Below are positions 26,501 through 36,484 of a stretch of DNA of 64,000 bases, piece after piece (position 1 is the stretch's first letter; every line of letters begins with the position of its first letter). The DNA is from Notospermus geniculatus (lineage: Eukaryota > Nemertea > Pilidiophora > Heteronemertea > Lineidae), in contig NMRB01000001.1 in assembly GCA_002633025.1 (NCBI GenBank), positions 1,054,955 to 1,118,954 on the forward strand. Reading direction: 5' to 3'. Under the pieces are notes generated by a model. It ran no database searches, had not been told where the DNA came from, and saw only the letters and a program-made list of their open reading frames with translations. A program made the position numbers and the translations under genes.

Positions 26501-29500
26501 TGGGGCGAAAGGCTTAACTACAGTATTAGAGAATGGTACTGGTGGCGCCGGCTGTTGACAGAAAGTGGCAATACCATGGTCCTTTAAGTTAGTCTATCAA
26601 CAAACGCATGTNACATTCTACCCATTGGCACAATCAACACTTTTCATTAAAATGACAACAGCTGCCAATTGACAGACCACAGCAGACAATGGAGAGCAGA
26701 CCAACTGCTAACAAGATGTGGGTACTCTTTTGACCCATTAATAATGTAGCACGTAAAGGTATTTCTTTTATGTAAGCTTATCAGATGCTACAGAAAAATG
26801 AACTTTTTGACAATCATAAGATTGCGAGTTTCCAAGTTTTGAATTCCCCTCAATAAAAAAATATCCTTTGAGTACAATTATTCCAATACATGTATAGCCT
26901 TTCAACTCTATAATGCCTACTTCAGCGAAACTGCCCTTATTTTATTTAGACCTTTAGATGCTGTACTCACCAGCCGTACAGACAGCAAAGACCATCTGTA
27001 GAGAATCGAAGAAGAGAAACATGACCAGGAGTGATATGGATGCTCCGATTGGTAGGAACATAGCCTGACAAGTATCAATAGTTTGCACATCTGAAAAAAC
27101 AAGTCGATATCATGGCCTGAGGAGACAGTGGACTGCTGAGGAGAGTCGTGCTGAGCCTGTTGTACAACTTAGGTAGGCCTATCTGAGGACGCACACCACG
27201 TTCCTTGTTGATGTCAAGAGTATGGCAAACTGTGCAATATTTTCAACTCTGCATTAAAGTCATAGAGCATGAAGGAATCCTCCATGCATTCATAATGGCA
27301 CTGCAACATTAACAATGGGCTGTGGACATGACAAATAAACCTGCTCTTGAGAAGATATAATCAATCAACATGACAAGATTTAATTGCACAAACAGGGCAG
27401 ACACAGAAAATAAAGGAGGATGGTTTCATGAGTCAACAATCAGCAAGCTGTGGAAAGCAATCATGAGGGTTGCCATGCCAGCGGATTTTTTAGCTTCTAT
27501 CTAATGGCATCTATTCAACACCAGCATCTCAATGCCTCGCATTCTACTTATAGACAAGTATTGGTTCACTATTGTTAGATGTACCATCAATAAAACTTAC
27601 TGCTACATTGGTAGCATGTCTAAGTTGAAGTGCTAAGGGTGGTTTGAATAATGTATTGAATTATTCCACTCTTTGCTTTAACACTTTGTGGATGAGTAAA
27701 ATTACTTCAGTCCATACCCTTGGAAGATTGATTGCTGCAGAATTGAATTAGTGACCATTTTGGTTGTGGTAAATGTAAATATTTCATGGATATTTATCAT
27801 TTTGAGCTCCATGCGATTTGAGCATGATATCCCATGAAGAGAGTTTTACAATAATAATGGTAGTATCAGTACATGAAATGAAACATTCTAAATGCAGCAG
27901 ACATGGCAGACATTTCACTTGCCTCATTGCTTATGCATGTTTGAAGTACATAAATGCACTGGAGAATGAGAGATAATCTAATGGCTGTTAAATAATGCAG
28001 GTTTGGAGACATAGTCCGACACAACGTAGAGGTGGACCAATGGAATGCAAAAATACGGAATTTGGAACATTCAATTTATGTCACTCTAACCACAAACCGC
28101 ATATCACCTCTAGGTTGAGTCGGACTACAAATTTTGAGATTTTGACATTGTTCAGCTAAATTGCAACAATATAGGCCTACAAGAAAACTGCTTGATGTTG
28201 TGAGAGGATGACTACACAACTAGTGGTATACTTCATTATCTGGGACCTCTGTTGGGTCAATGTGTGGTACCCAATTTCTTCCTGAATCAATAGAGTGCAG
28301 AAGTCACCTTAGGGCCTACTATCATACATGTAGTATTATTACCAAAAATAGATATTTTTGATATTACTGTGTACAGTGTTTGAAGAGTTTATAAGTTTGA
28401 TTCACGAAAATTGCACGGCATAGCACACAGCAGCAATGAAGTTGCCAAATTACAGTAGTGGTGTTCCAAGTGTTGAAAACATTTGTCACTTACTTTCCGA
28501 GCCTGCAGAGTTGTTTGCATCGCCTGATGAGGAGTAGCCATTGTTTTTCTCCTTCTCCTTTTCTCGATTTTCCTGTTCTATGTTCAACGATCTGGAATAA
28601 GCAGGGAAGAAACCAATCAGACCAACCATCAAACCAACCCTTTAAAATAAAGTCTTTTTTTGAAAATTAAGTGGTCTGACTTGATATCAACTTCAGCAGG
28701 TGTCAAGTCTTCTCAAGCTTGACCATTCTCCAGATGCAAGTGCTGGGTTATATCCCAATTAAATAGGCCTATGACAATGCCAATAAGGCGAGTCAGTCAA
28801 ACAAACAGACTAGAACTGAGAGAGGCATCCAGTCTTCAAAGTTGAAAAACCATGTTCAAGGCCAGCGGGCAACTAGGCCTACTTCCTGACCTTTATCTAT
28901 ATGGCATGTACATGTATGGATAAGGTGATAACCCCATCTTCATGATGGTAAATATAGCATGAAAAGCATGACCGTATCAAGAAAATATCAGGAATTGATA
29001 CGAACGGGCAAAAACAAACAATGAATTTATATGAGGTCAGAGCTTCACTTACACAATACTGTGAACTATCAGTATACATGAATATGTATGTCAATTTGAT
29101 AAGTGCTGAAATAATAAACCATATACCTGAAGCTTCCATAAACTATGAGTAGGATGGATATGACAAATGTGGAAATCCGTGAGGAATCCATGACTGAGTA
29201 GGCCCTGCAATACAAAAGAACTGAGTCTTTAGTCGCATCTCAAAAGATAAACTTTAGCAGATGTGCTGAAGGGAATCAGCTGAAAAGACAGTTTCAAAGG
29301 ATCCCCTAGAAATAGAAGTTTCTGAATTTGTTGATCCATCACCTTGTGAAGTTGCCCTGGGGAAAAACTTGCAGTTAGTCAAACCTTCAAAGCTGAACTA
29401 TTTACATGTATGTAGACCTCCAGAGGAATCACACAGGCCCTTGTTCCTATCATGCCTCTTCAGTAACAAATAACAATATGTTTATTTTGGCATGTTGTAC

Positions 29501-31306
29501 TCATGTGAGAAACAAATGAATCTTCCACATATTGAAAGGAATGAAACAATAATGATTTATAAAATATACACAAGACTTAGGTAACAAGTAAGATTTGGTA
29601 CTATAGTCGAAGTCCACCTTACTTCAACACGGGCAAAATAACAAGCTTGAAAACCTACACAGGTCAGTGGTAAATATTAAATCCATGTTGCAGTTACCTA
29701 ACTTGGTTCACTTTCCATGAGCCTATTGCAAATCCAAGGTTGTGCTCAATCATCTGGTGAATACTGTGGTTTGTGGTTTAATCACTGTGTTCACTTTATG
29801 GTGTCTGTTGCACCACCCTGACACTTTACCTTGTTGGAGTAAGGTTGACTTCGACTATAACAAGTACCCTTTCAATAAAAGGCAAATAAATCGGGCACAA
29901 CACATTCCCAATTACAGGACACAGGATAGGTAAATGATTATACTTAGGCCCGTATTCTAGAAGCCTCCTTAGCTCAAAGGTCCACTTTAATCTTTTGTAT
30001 TCTGCCCAGCAAACAATAGCTAAAGGTAAACCTTAGACTTAAGGAAGCTTCTAGAATACGGCCCTTAGTCTTGTTTACCCACTTTTTAATGTCTGTTATG
30101 GAAGAGTGATTAATATCCACAAGTGGTTATAACAGCAACTATGCATCAAGGACAATGGATAATTATCACCAAAGTATGGTTTTGAATATGAAGGTACATG
30201 TAGGCCTACTTGTGTAAAATAACTCAACAACCAAAGGCAGCAGGTGAACATGAGTAACACTTTGATGTTCTCAGAGTTTGCTACATTGTCTCTGAATCAA
30301 AATCTGATGATCAATGCAAGGAGCGGGAATTAGGAAAAGAAAATGGCATGCTCCAAGAGAGTAACAATCAAACCCATGTCCTATTAACTGTAAAAAAACC
30401 ATTGAAACCAAACGGGTCAAATCTCCCTACATGGAATGATCAAAGAGGTATTGCCCTGAGAGAATCATGCAACATCCCTCACATGTCACAAGAATTCCCC
30501 AACCAGATTGAAATGTACATCAAAAGAAAATGGCAGTGTTGTTCTATGCCTAATGATACTCACACCTACATGGAATTAACTTACAACAAATTACACAGGT
30601 GTCTTAGCAAAGAAAATTATCCTGAAATACGGAAATCAGAGTGTGACTTGAATATAAAAATCCCCCTTCTACTCATGAATAAGCAAAGCCTTCAGACATG
30701 TCAGAAGCAACCACAAACTCTGCATCTGACTTAAAGGCCTTGAGTTGAGTGCTAGTAAGGCAACTATCATTAAAAGTCCAAGTCAACCTTCATTCAACAT
30801 AGGCAAAGTGCCAGACCTGTGAAACAGATACCATAGGCCTATGTAACCACAATGATTAGGCCACAAACCACAGTATTTACCAAATGACTGACCACAACCT
30901 TGGGTTTACAAAAGGCTCATGGAAAGTGAACCAAGTTACCCAACATCATTAGGTAGGCCTGCGACATGGATTATTTACCACTGACCTGTGTAGGTTTTCA
31001 AACTTGTTAGGCCTATTTTGTCCATGTTGAATGAATGAAGGTTGACTTGGACTTAACCCCTGCTTGCAACTCCCAAACAACCCTCTTGCTGAAATATGTA
31101 ATGTAGCCTAAAAGTTACCCGATACCTGGATGATAGAGAGGACAATGAGAAGGGACTTGGTGGTCTCAGCAGGCTGGGTGGGTAGGCCTAGCCTACATCA
31201 CACATGGAGGTCCGCCTCTGTTTGCCTCTCTCTCTGCATGGCTGCACAGATGAAAAGTGAAAATAGATGCATGTCTTCATTAAACTCACCATTCGTATTC
31301 AGTCAT
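23513..31306 (-). CDS. SPPL3: Signal peptide peptidase-like 3 (SPPL3)
   Basis: Minus-strand coding exons: 31290-31306 (ATG, MTEYEW), 29127-29204, 28494-28591, 26971-27090, 25855-25967, 25550-25656, 25110-25270, 24752-24797, 24290-24437, 23912-24021 and 23513-23581 (ends KYMEV, stop). This is a GxGD intramembrane aspartyl protease that in animals cleaves Golgi type II glycosyltransferases. The active-site motifs are LLVYD (exon 25550-25656) and GLGD (exon 24752-24797), with [10 protein letters not shown] carrying the PAL motif. Hydrophobic segments match the multi-pass family. One exon of about 80 bases, equivalent to human residues following the TM3 segment, is required by phase between 25967 and 26971 but was not found; an N at 26612 lies in that interval. 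The start exon is duplicated (second copy 32192-32208). The 3' UTR end is unknown. Confidence 0.93.
23617..23835 (+). mobile_element. tRNA-derived SINE
   Basis: An A-box-like TGGCACAGTGGT (near 23634) is followed about 40 bases later by a B-box-like GGGTTCAATTCC, the spacing of an RNA polymerase III tRNA promoter. An unrelated body and a tail ending AAGTGCCTTCGGCAC and TAAAGTATTAAAG follow. It sits in the last intron of SPPL3, opposite to the gene. The cloverleaf is degenerate, so it is not a functional tRNA gene. Confidence 0.7.
26612..26612. other. Assembly gap (single N)
   Basis: A single N lies in the SPPL3 intron where one expected exon is missing. Other single-N joins occur at 68, 2180, 10474, 39736 and 52781. 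Two of these (2180 and 39736) are flanked by duplicated sequence, so the N appears to be a contig-join placeholder and its true length is unknown. Confidence 0.8.
28012..28127. mobile_element. Short MITE in SPPL3 intron
   Basis: The left end TAGTCCGACACAACGTAGAGG is complementary, with a few mismatches, to the right end CCTCTAGGTTGAGTCGGACTA. The element is 116 bases long and non-coding. Confidence 0.65.
29602..29859. mobile_element. TIR element, family A copy 1
   Basis: The ends TATAGTCGAAGTCCACCTTA and TAAGGTTGACTTCGACTATA are inverted repeats. The body is a diverged reverse-complement copy of the element at 30775-31053; shared words include CAGGTCAGTGG and TTGGTTCACTTTCCATGAG. It is non-coding and lies in SPPL3 intron 1. 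Confidence 0.75.
29946..30066. mobile_element. MITE, family B copy 1
   Basis: The left end GGCCCGTATTCTAGAAG is complementary to the right end CTTCTAGAATACGGCCC. The core contains TTTAATCTTTTGTATTCTGCCC. It is clearly the same family as 34178-34297 but more diverged. Confidence 0.8.
30775..31053. mobile_element. TIR element, family A copy 2
   Basis: Terminal inverted repeats AGTCCAAGTCAACCTTCATT and its complement AATGAAGGTTGACTTGGACT bound 279 non-coding bases. It is an inverted relative of 29602-29859. A further copy starting inside the element, from 31680, results from the tandem duplication. Confidence 0.75.
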
Positions 31307-32578
31307 GACTCGAGCGAACAATAAACCATGTGTCGAATCCACAGAGGTGTAAGACTGTACAACAATGTACACCGATGGTATACAATGTATACAGCTAACT
31401 AGCTGCTAAACTAGCACACAAGAAATATCTGCCGTCAGTGCTGATAAAAGTATTTTTTAGCAAATAATCTAAGTACTGCATCCAGATCGAAGGATTGCGT
31501 ATGTAAAGGACGTATATTACAATCTTGCAAAGTCGTTTCCAAGCCGAAAAGTAACGATCGCTGGTTGCAGCAGACACAAAAGAGATCTGTAAAATCCCCT
31601 GTGTAAAATCCGAAGATTCAGTGCACTAGACCACCATCTTGGATAATGTCTCGTTCTGCATTGCGCAGGCTCTGTGACCAGGCAAAGTGCCAGACCTGTG
31701 AAACAGATACCATAGGCCTATGTAACCACAATGATTAGGCCACAAACCACAGTATTTACCAAATGACTGACCGCAACCTTGGGTTTACAAAAGGCTCATG
31801 GAAAGTGAACCAAGTTACCCAACATCATTAGGTAACTGCGACATGGATTATTTACCACTGACCTGTGTAGGTTTTCAAACTTGTTAGGCCTATTTTGTCC
31901 ATGCTGAATGATTGAAGGTTGACTTGGACTAAACCCCTGCTTGCAACTCCCAAACAACCCTCTTCCTGAACATGCTGAAATAGGGGGCCTATCAATGTAG
32001 CCTAAAAGTTACCCGATACCTGGATGATAGAGAGGACAATGAGAAGGGACTTGGTCTTGGTGATCTCACTGACCTCTCAGCAGGCTGGGTAGGCCTACAA
32101 CTACATCACACGGAGGTCCGCCTCTGTTTGCCTCTCTCTGCATGGCTGCAGATGAAAAGTGAAAATAGATGCATGTCTTCATTAAACTCACCATTCGTAT
32201 TCAGTCATGACTGGAGCGAACAATAAACCATGTGTTGACTCCACAGAGGTGTAAGACTGTACAACAATGTACACCGATGGTATACAATGTATACAGCTAA
32301 CTAGCTGCTAAACTAGCACACAAGAAATATCTGCCGTCAGTGCTGATAAAAGTATTTTTTTAGCAAATATCTCAGTATTGCATCCAGATCGAAGGATTGC
32401 GTATGTAAAGGACGTATATTACAATCTTGCAAAGTCGTTTCCAAGCCGAAAAGTAACGATCGCTGGTTGCAGCAGACACAAAAGAGATGTAAAATCCCCT
32501 GTGTTAAATCCGAAGATTCAGTGCACTAGACCACCATCTTGGATAATGTCTCGTTCTGCATTGCGCAGGCTCTGTGAC
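30801..32578. repeat. Tandem duplication of SPPL3 5' end
   Basis: 30801-31679 and 31680-32578 are adjacent near-identical copies (about 880 and 900 bases) in direct orientation. Each begins AGGCAAAGTGCC, inside the family A element, and ends CAGGCTCTGTGACC. Each carries the SPPL3 first coding exon (31290-31306 and 32192-32208, MTEYEW with donor GTGAGT) and presumably its promoter. Small indels distinguish them. No N separates them, so this may be a real duplication or another merged-haplotype artefact. Confidence 0.88.
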
Positions 32579-33437
32579 CCCATGACCTTTTCAGATTGGG
32601 TAATGTGGTAAATTAGAATAAAAGTAGTTCTCAAGTTTCATCCAATTCGTTGCCAGGCCATGATGATTCGTTGCAGATATAACAATAAATTCAATTCGAC
32701 GTTTACCCCAGGAGTGTAGAAATCTGCAATTGTTTTGTGTGTTGTGAGAGACTGTGGCTTCACTCTTGGCATGGCAAATGACTTGGTCGGCGTACTAATA
32801 CCAGGAAGTGATTATGTCTGTCAACAAAAGCACATGTACCCTATCCTGACACAAACAAAGGCCTCACCACCCGACGTACGCATGCTGGGGCAGCGTCAAG
32901 GGCCCAGACGTTGAAGGAAAAGGAAAAGGAAAAGGAAAAGGAAAAGGACGTGTTGATGTGGGCGAACATACACATGATACAAGGAAAGGATGTTGTTGTG
33001 CCAATTCTGTGAATTTATATTCACAGCTCACAGTCAAAATTAAATAGAGGAAAGGCCTCTCTGAGAGGGTGTATACATTTTCAAATTTTTTCTGGGGAAG
33101 AAGGGGGCCCATCCACCCTGTTCGGCTTCGTCCTCCATCATAAAAGCTAGCCACGCCCCTGGTTATTACCCTGAATCCTGGCCCATCCACCACACACTTT
33201 CCCTTGCAGTATAGGTAGCCATATGGCCGCCTAGCCAAGGCAGGCCTATGATTAACGGTATTTAAACCTACCCTAGGCATGGAATGTAAAGGCGGCCTCT
33301 AGCCTAGCAGTGTGTTGTCATGATTGTGACATTCAGTTCGTTTTAAAGCAAATTACAGGCAGTATCTTGTGATAGGGTTTCTTTTGTGCGAGAGTGATGA
33401 CACTTTTAATTAAATTGAATTCCATTTTTATAAGCAG
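32209..33437. promoter_or_regulatory. Divergent interval SPPL3-serine dehydratase
   Basis: This region separates the divergent coding starts of SPPL3 (minus) and the serine dehydratase (plus). It contains the rest of the duplicated SPPL3 upstream segment, a GGAAAA hexamer repeat (32914-32947) and no recognisable coding exon. An AG immediately before the dehydratase ATG suggests a 5' UTR intron, so its promoter may be several hundred bases upstream. Confidence 0.4.
32914..32947. repeat. GGAAAA microsatellite
   Basis: Five to six uninterrupted copies of the purine hexamer AAGGAA/GGAAAA, upstream of the serine dehydratase gene. Confidence 0.9.
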
Positions 33438-35664
33438 ATGGATGATGGAGGCAATGATGCTGGCATTATCAGTGAGAAACCTCTGCATATCTGGACACCA
33501 CTGATTGAAAGCGTGCCACTTTCAAAACACTCTGGATTTACAGTATATCTGAAACTAGACAACAACCAGCCATCATCTTCCTTCAAGATCAGAGGCATTG
33601 GGTATCTCTGTCAAAAGGTTTGTTCCGCACAGCAGATACGCTGGAATTTGATTCTCTTCCCTGTGGTTCTCTGTTCCATCTACAGTTGGCATGCATGGTC
33701 AAAAAGAATTTCCACTATCCAGAAAGCAGGACAAAAGATACTGAAACTCAAATGATATTTATGTGGATATTTGCTGAACAGCTTCGTTTTCAAAATTAAC
33801 TTCCTGTACAGACTCATCATCATTATTGTCAAAATGAGCATTGTGAATTCAAGAATGAAAGAATGCTGCCAGCAAAGTCATTGATACATCATATATTTCT
33901 GTATATGATGTATCATGATACATCATATATTTCTGTCATTGCAGGCTGTGAATCAAGGCTGTAAACATATAGTGTGCTCATCAGGGGGCAATGCAGGACT
34001 TGCTGCAGCATATGCTGCAAGAAAGTTAGACTGCCCTTGCACTGTCTGTGTGCCAGAGACAACACAAGAATCGGTTCGCCAGAAACTAAGAGATGAGGTA
34101 TGTGAGTTTACCGGTACCCCCTTTTAGTTTAACCATCACACTTTTCATCTTGAGTACCGGTAGTGACAGTGACACTAAGGGCCGTATTCTAGAAGCTTCC
34201 TTAAGTGTAAGGTCGACCTTAATCTTTTGTATTCTACCCTGAAAACAATAGCTAAAGGTCGACCTTACACTTAAGGAAGCTTCTAGAATACGGCCCTAAG
34301 TGTATACACTGTGCTTGGAGGAATTATACTGAGTATAATTGTACTCAGTATAATTCCTCCAAGCACTGTGTCACTATGGGGAATGTATTTCAGTCATGCC
34401 TTCCCTGTCCTCTTGAGATGCATTCCTGCCTGGTACATGTATCAACTTTCACTGTCGGTGAATTCAATGGCACTTGAGACTGGAATTGATCATAAGTTGA
34501 ATCACTGTACATATATGTAAAACTGTCTATCTTATTTTGCAGGGAGCTGAAGTCAAAGTGCACGGTTCTGTTTGGGATGAGGCAAATGAATTGGCTATGA
34601 AATTAGCCAAACAACCCGGTTATATGCTTGTGTGCATCCGTTTGACCATCCAGATGTCTGGTGAGTGCAAACATTCCCCAATGAACTGTTGTGGCATAAT
34701 ATGGTCAGACAGATGAACAATATGCCACAAGTTTATACCAGTTTGAATTGACAAAAGTGCAGGAAAATTGCATTTACCTGCAGCTCCCTTCAAGACAACT
34801 TTGCTCATCTGATGAAATGCTGTTTGGTTTCCAGGGAGGGGCATTCCTCTGTTATTGAAGAAATGGCAGTTGATCTTAAAGAGAAACCAGATGTAGTGAT
34901 CACATGTGTTGGTGGTGGAGGACTTCTCTGTGGTGTTGTGAAAGGCCTGAAGAAGGTTGGATGGACTGATGTACCTGTTGTTGCCATGGAAACAAAAGGT
35001 GCCGATTCCTACAATGCAGCAGTCAAAGCGGGAAAACTAGTGACATTACCAGAAATCAGCAGGTGAAAATCTTAGTTTAATCAAATCCCCCAAGGGATGT
35101 TCAAGGCTTGTCAGCATTTTTTCATTTCAAATGATTTTTTTGCTCATGCATATTTCGCTTATCATTTTTTCAGTATTGCTAAATGCCTTGGAGCACTGAC
35201 AGTGTGTCAGCAGTCTTTGGATTATTATGCTCAGCATCCTATCATATCTGTAACAGTTGAAGACGAGGAGGCAGTTGGTGCTTGTCTCAGATTTGCAGGT
35301 AAATATGTTTTGCAACCTGTCCTGTTTTGTGTCAAATTGTTTTTGGTGTGGAACTAGCCAATTGATACCACACTGAGATGTATGTTTAAGCAATTTACAG
35401 GATAATCTGTCAAAAGTTTGTGAAACTTTTGGTTATTCTGGCTCAAAACAGGGCTAATGAGTGAATTCGCTTTCAGATGATCACCGTATTCTTGTCGAAC
35501 CGGCTTGTGGGGCAGCAGTCGCAGCCATTTACAGCAATGTGCTAACGAGATTACAGAAAGAAGGCAAACTCCACGATATCAAGACTGCAGCACTTCTTAT
35601 CTGTGGAGGAGGTGCAGTGAATCTGTCACATCTGCTCAAATGGAAAGAACAGTTCGGTTTGTAG
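33438..35664 (+). CDS. SDS: L-serine dehydratase / threonine deaminase, frameshifted
   Basis: Six exons: 33438-33617, 33945-34097, 34543-34660, 34835-35062, 35174-35298 and 35477-35664. It resembles cytosolic PLP-dependent serine dehydratase (fold type II), which deaminates L-serine to pyruvate. SSSFKIRG holds the Schiff-base lysine (residue 50); SSGGNAGLAAAYAA and the glycine loop GGGGLLCG bind substrate and cofactor phosphate. Exons 1, 2 and 4-6 keep compatible phases. Exon 3 does not: CTTGTGTGCATCC forces a shift from GYML into the expected HPFDHPDVW frame, and exon length (118) is two bases off what the flanking phases require. As written, translation would stop early in exon 4. One extra TG in a GTGTG run explains it: a sequencing error, an allele, or a real lesion. 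The 3' end converges with PHM. Confidence 0.9.
33882..33935. repeat. Palindrome plus direct repeat at exon 2 acceptor
   Basis: TGATACATCATATA (33882-33895) is complementary to 33902-33915, and the 20 bases from 33882 recur exactly at 33916-33935. The second copy ends nine bases before SDS exon 2 and so forms part of the acceptor region. Confidence 0.8.
34178..34297. mobile_element. MITE, family B copy 2, long arms
   Basis: 120 bases whose outer roughly 45 bases on each side (AGGGCCGTATTCTAGAAGC... and its complement) are almost perfectly complementary. It is the same family as 29946-30066. It is in intron 2 of the serine dehydratase gene. The near-perfect arms indicate a young copy. Confidence 0.85.
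34313..34364. repeat. Hairpin with 23-bp perfect arms
   Basis: 34313-34335 (GCTTGGAGGAATTATACTGA...) is the exact reverse complement of 34342-34364, separated by six bases. It directly follows the family B MITE. A smaller hairpin with the same CTTGGAGGAATTATACTG start is at 9852-9881. Confidence 0.85.
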
Positions 35665-35937
35665 TACAGGGCAATGGTGGTTACCTCTCGTCTTCCTTGC
35701 CTTCACAGAAATAATGTGGGACTGGGAGTGTTGATTTGTAGCGTGAAGTAATTTGGCTCAAAGACTTCCTATGCAAATGAATGCTAAACAAAACTGTTTT
35801 ATTGATCCCAATTGACAGATACCGTAGCACAGAGAAACTGGTGAGTACCTGTATGAACAATATTAATACTACATGTATTTAGCCTCTCTTATCTATTGTT
35901 GCTGTTATTCAAAGGGCTTGGGACATGGATTTAGAGG

Positions 35938-36125
35938 TACAGTGGAACCTCTCTATTAAGGACACCTCTGGGACTGACAAATGCTGTCCTTACATGTAAT
36001 TGAGAGGTGTCCTGATTACAGAGGTCAAAATGAATAGAAATGGTCAGTTTGGGACTGAATTGCCGTGTCCTTAATAGAGAGGTGTCCTCCTGGCAGAGGT
36101 GTCCGCAAAGGGAGGTTCCACTGTA
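35938..36125. mobile_element. MITE in serine dehydratase 3' flank
   Basis: The ends TACAGTGGAACCTC and GAGGTTCCACTGTA are exact inverted repeats. Internally CTATTAAGGACACCTC recurs in both orientations. It is non-coding and lies downstream of the SDS stop codon, probably inside the 3' UTR if the poly(A) signal at 36437 is used. Confidence 0.8.
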
Positions 36126-36435
36126 ATGTTAAAGTGATTCCTTCCAAAGTTGCCTTTGCATCTTATCACTGTTCTTTGAATACTCTCCTTACTCCAATCT
36201 CTCAGAGTGGAAACAAAACCATGGTGTCTTCATTGAGAATGGCATTTCTTGAATAATGGTTATTTGACTGAAAGCCTCCTCCAATGTCCATTGTTCTTGT
36301 ACCGAACTTATGATGTGGTTTTCTCTGTTTTTAGAGTCCTTCTTTGTACGTCGTTACCAAAAATGTACATATATAGGGTGATATATTTTGGTTATTGTGC
36401 ATAAACCAGGAAATAATGACAAATGCATAATGTGA

Positions 36436-36451
36436 AAATAAATATTTATTT
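36436..36451. terminator. Palindromic bidirectional poly(A) signal
   Basis: AAATAAATATTTATTT reads the same on both strands, giving AATAAA at 36437-36442 for the plus-strand serine dehydratase gene and AATAAA on the minus strand (36445-36450) for PHM. The PHM stop codon is only 34 bases away. The SDS stop is about 770 bases away. Shared use is inferred from position. Confidence 0.6.
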
Positions 36452-36484
36452 GAGGATGCAATGAAATCTTGCAGTGTGTCTCTA

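Noticed and set aside
26641-26735. A hydrophobic minus-strand frame ([15 protein letters not shown]) as the missing SPPL3 exon
   Set aside because: No suitable splice borders in the required phases and little similarity to the expected segment.
30348-30734. A 128-residue plus-strand frame in SPPL3 intron 1
   Set aside because: Composition is AT-driven (N, K, T rich), and I see no recognisable domain, no homology I recall and no splice context.
32864-33280. A 138-residue minus-strand frame upstream of serine dehydratase
   Set aside because: It contains the GGAAAA microsatellite translated as PFPFPF and has no domain or splice support.
33438-35664. Serine racemase or threonine synthase-like protein
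   Set aside because: SFKIRGIG with SSGGNAGLAAAYAA and the CGGGAVNLSHLLKWKEQ-type C-terminus match the serine dehydratase subgroup better.
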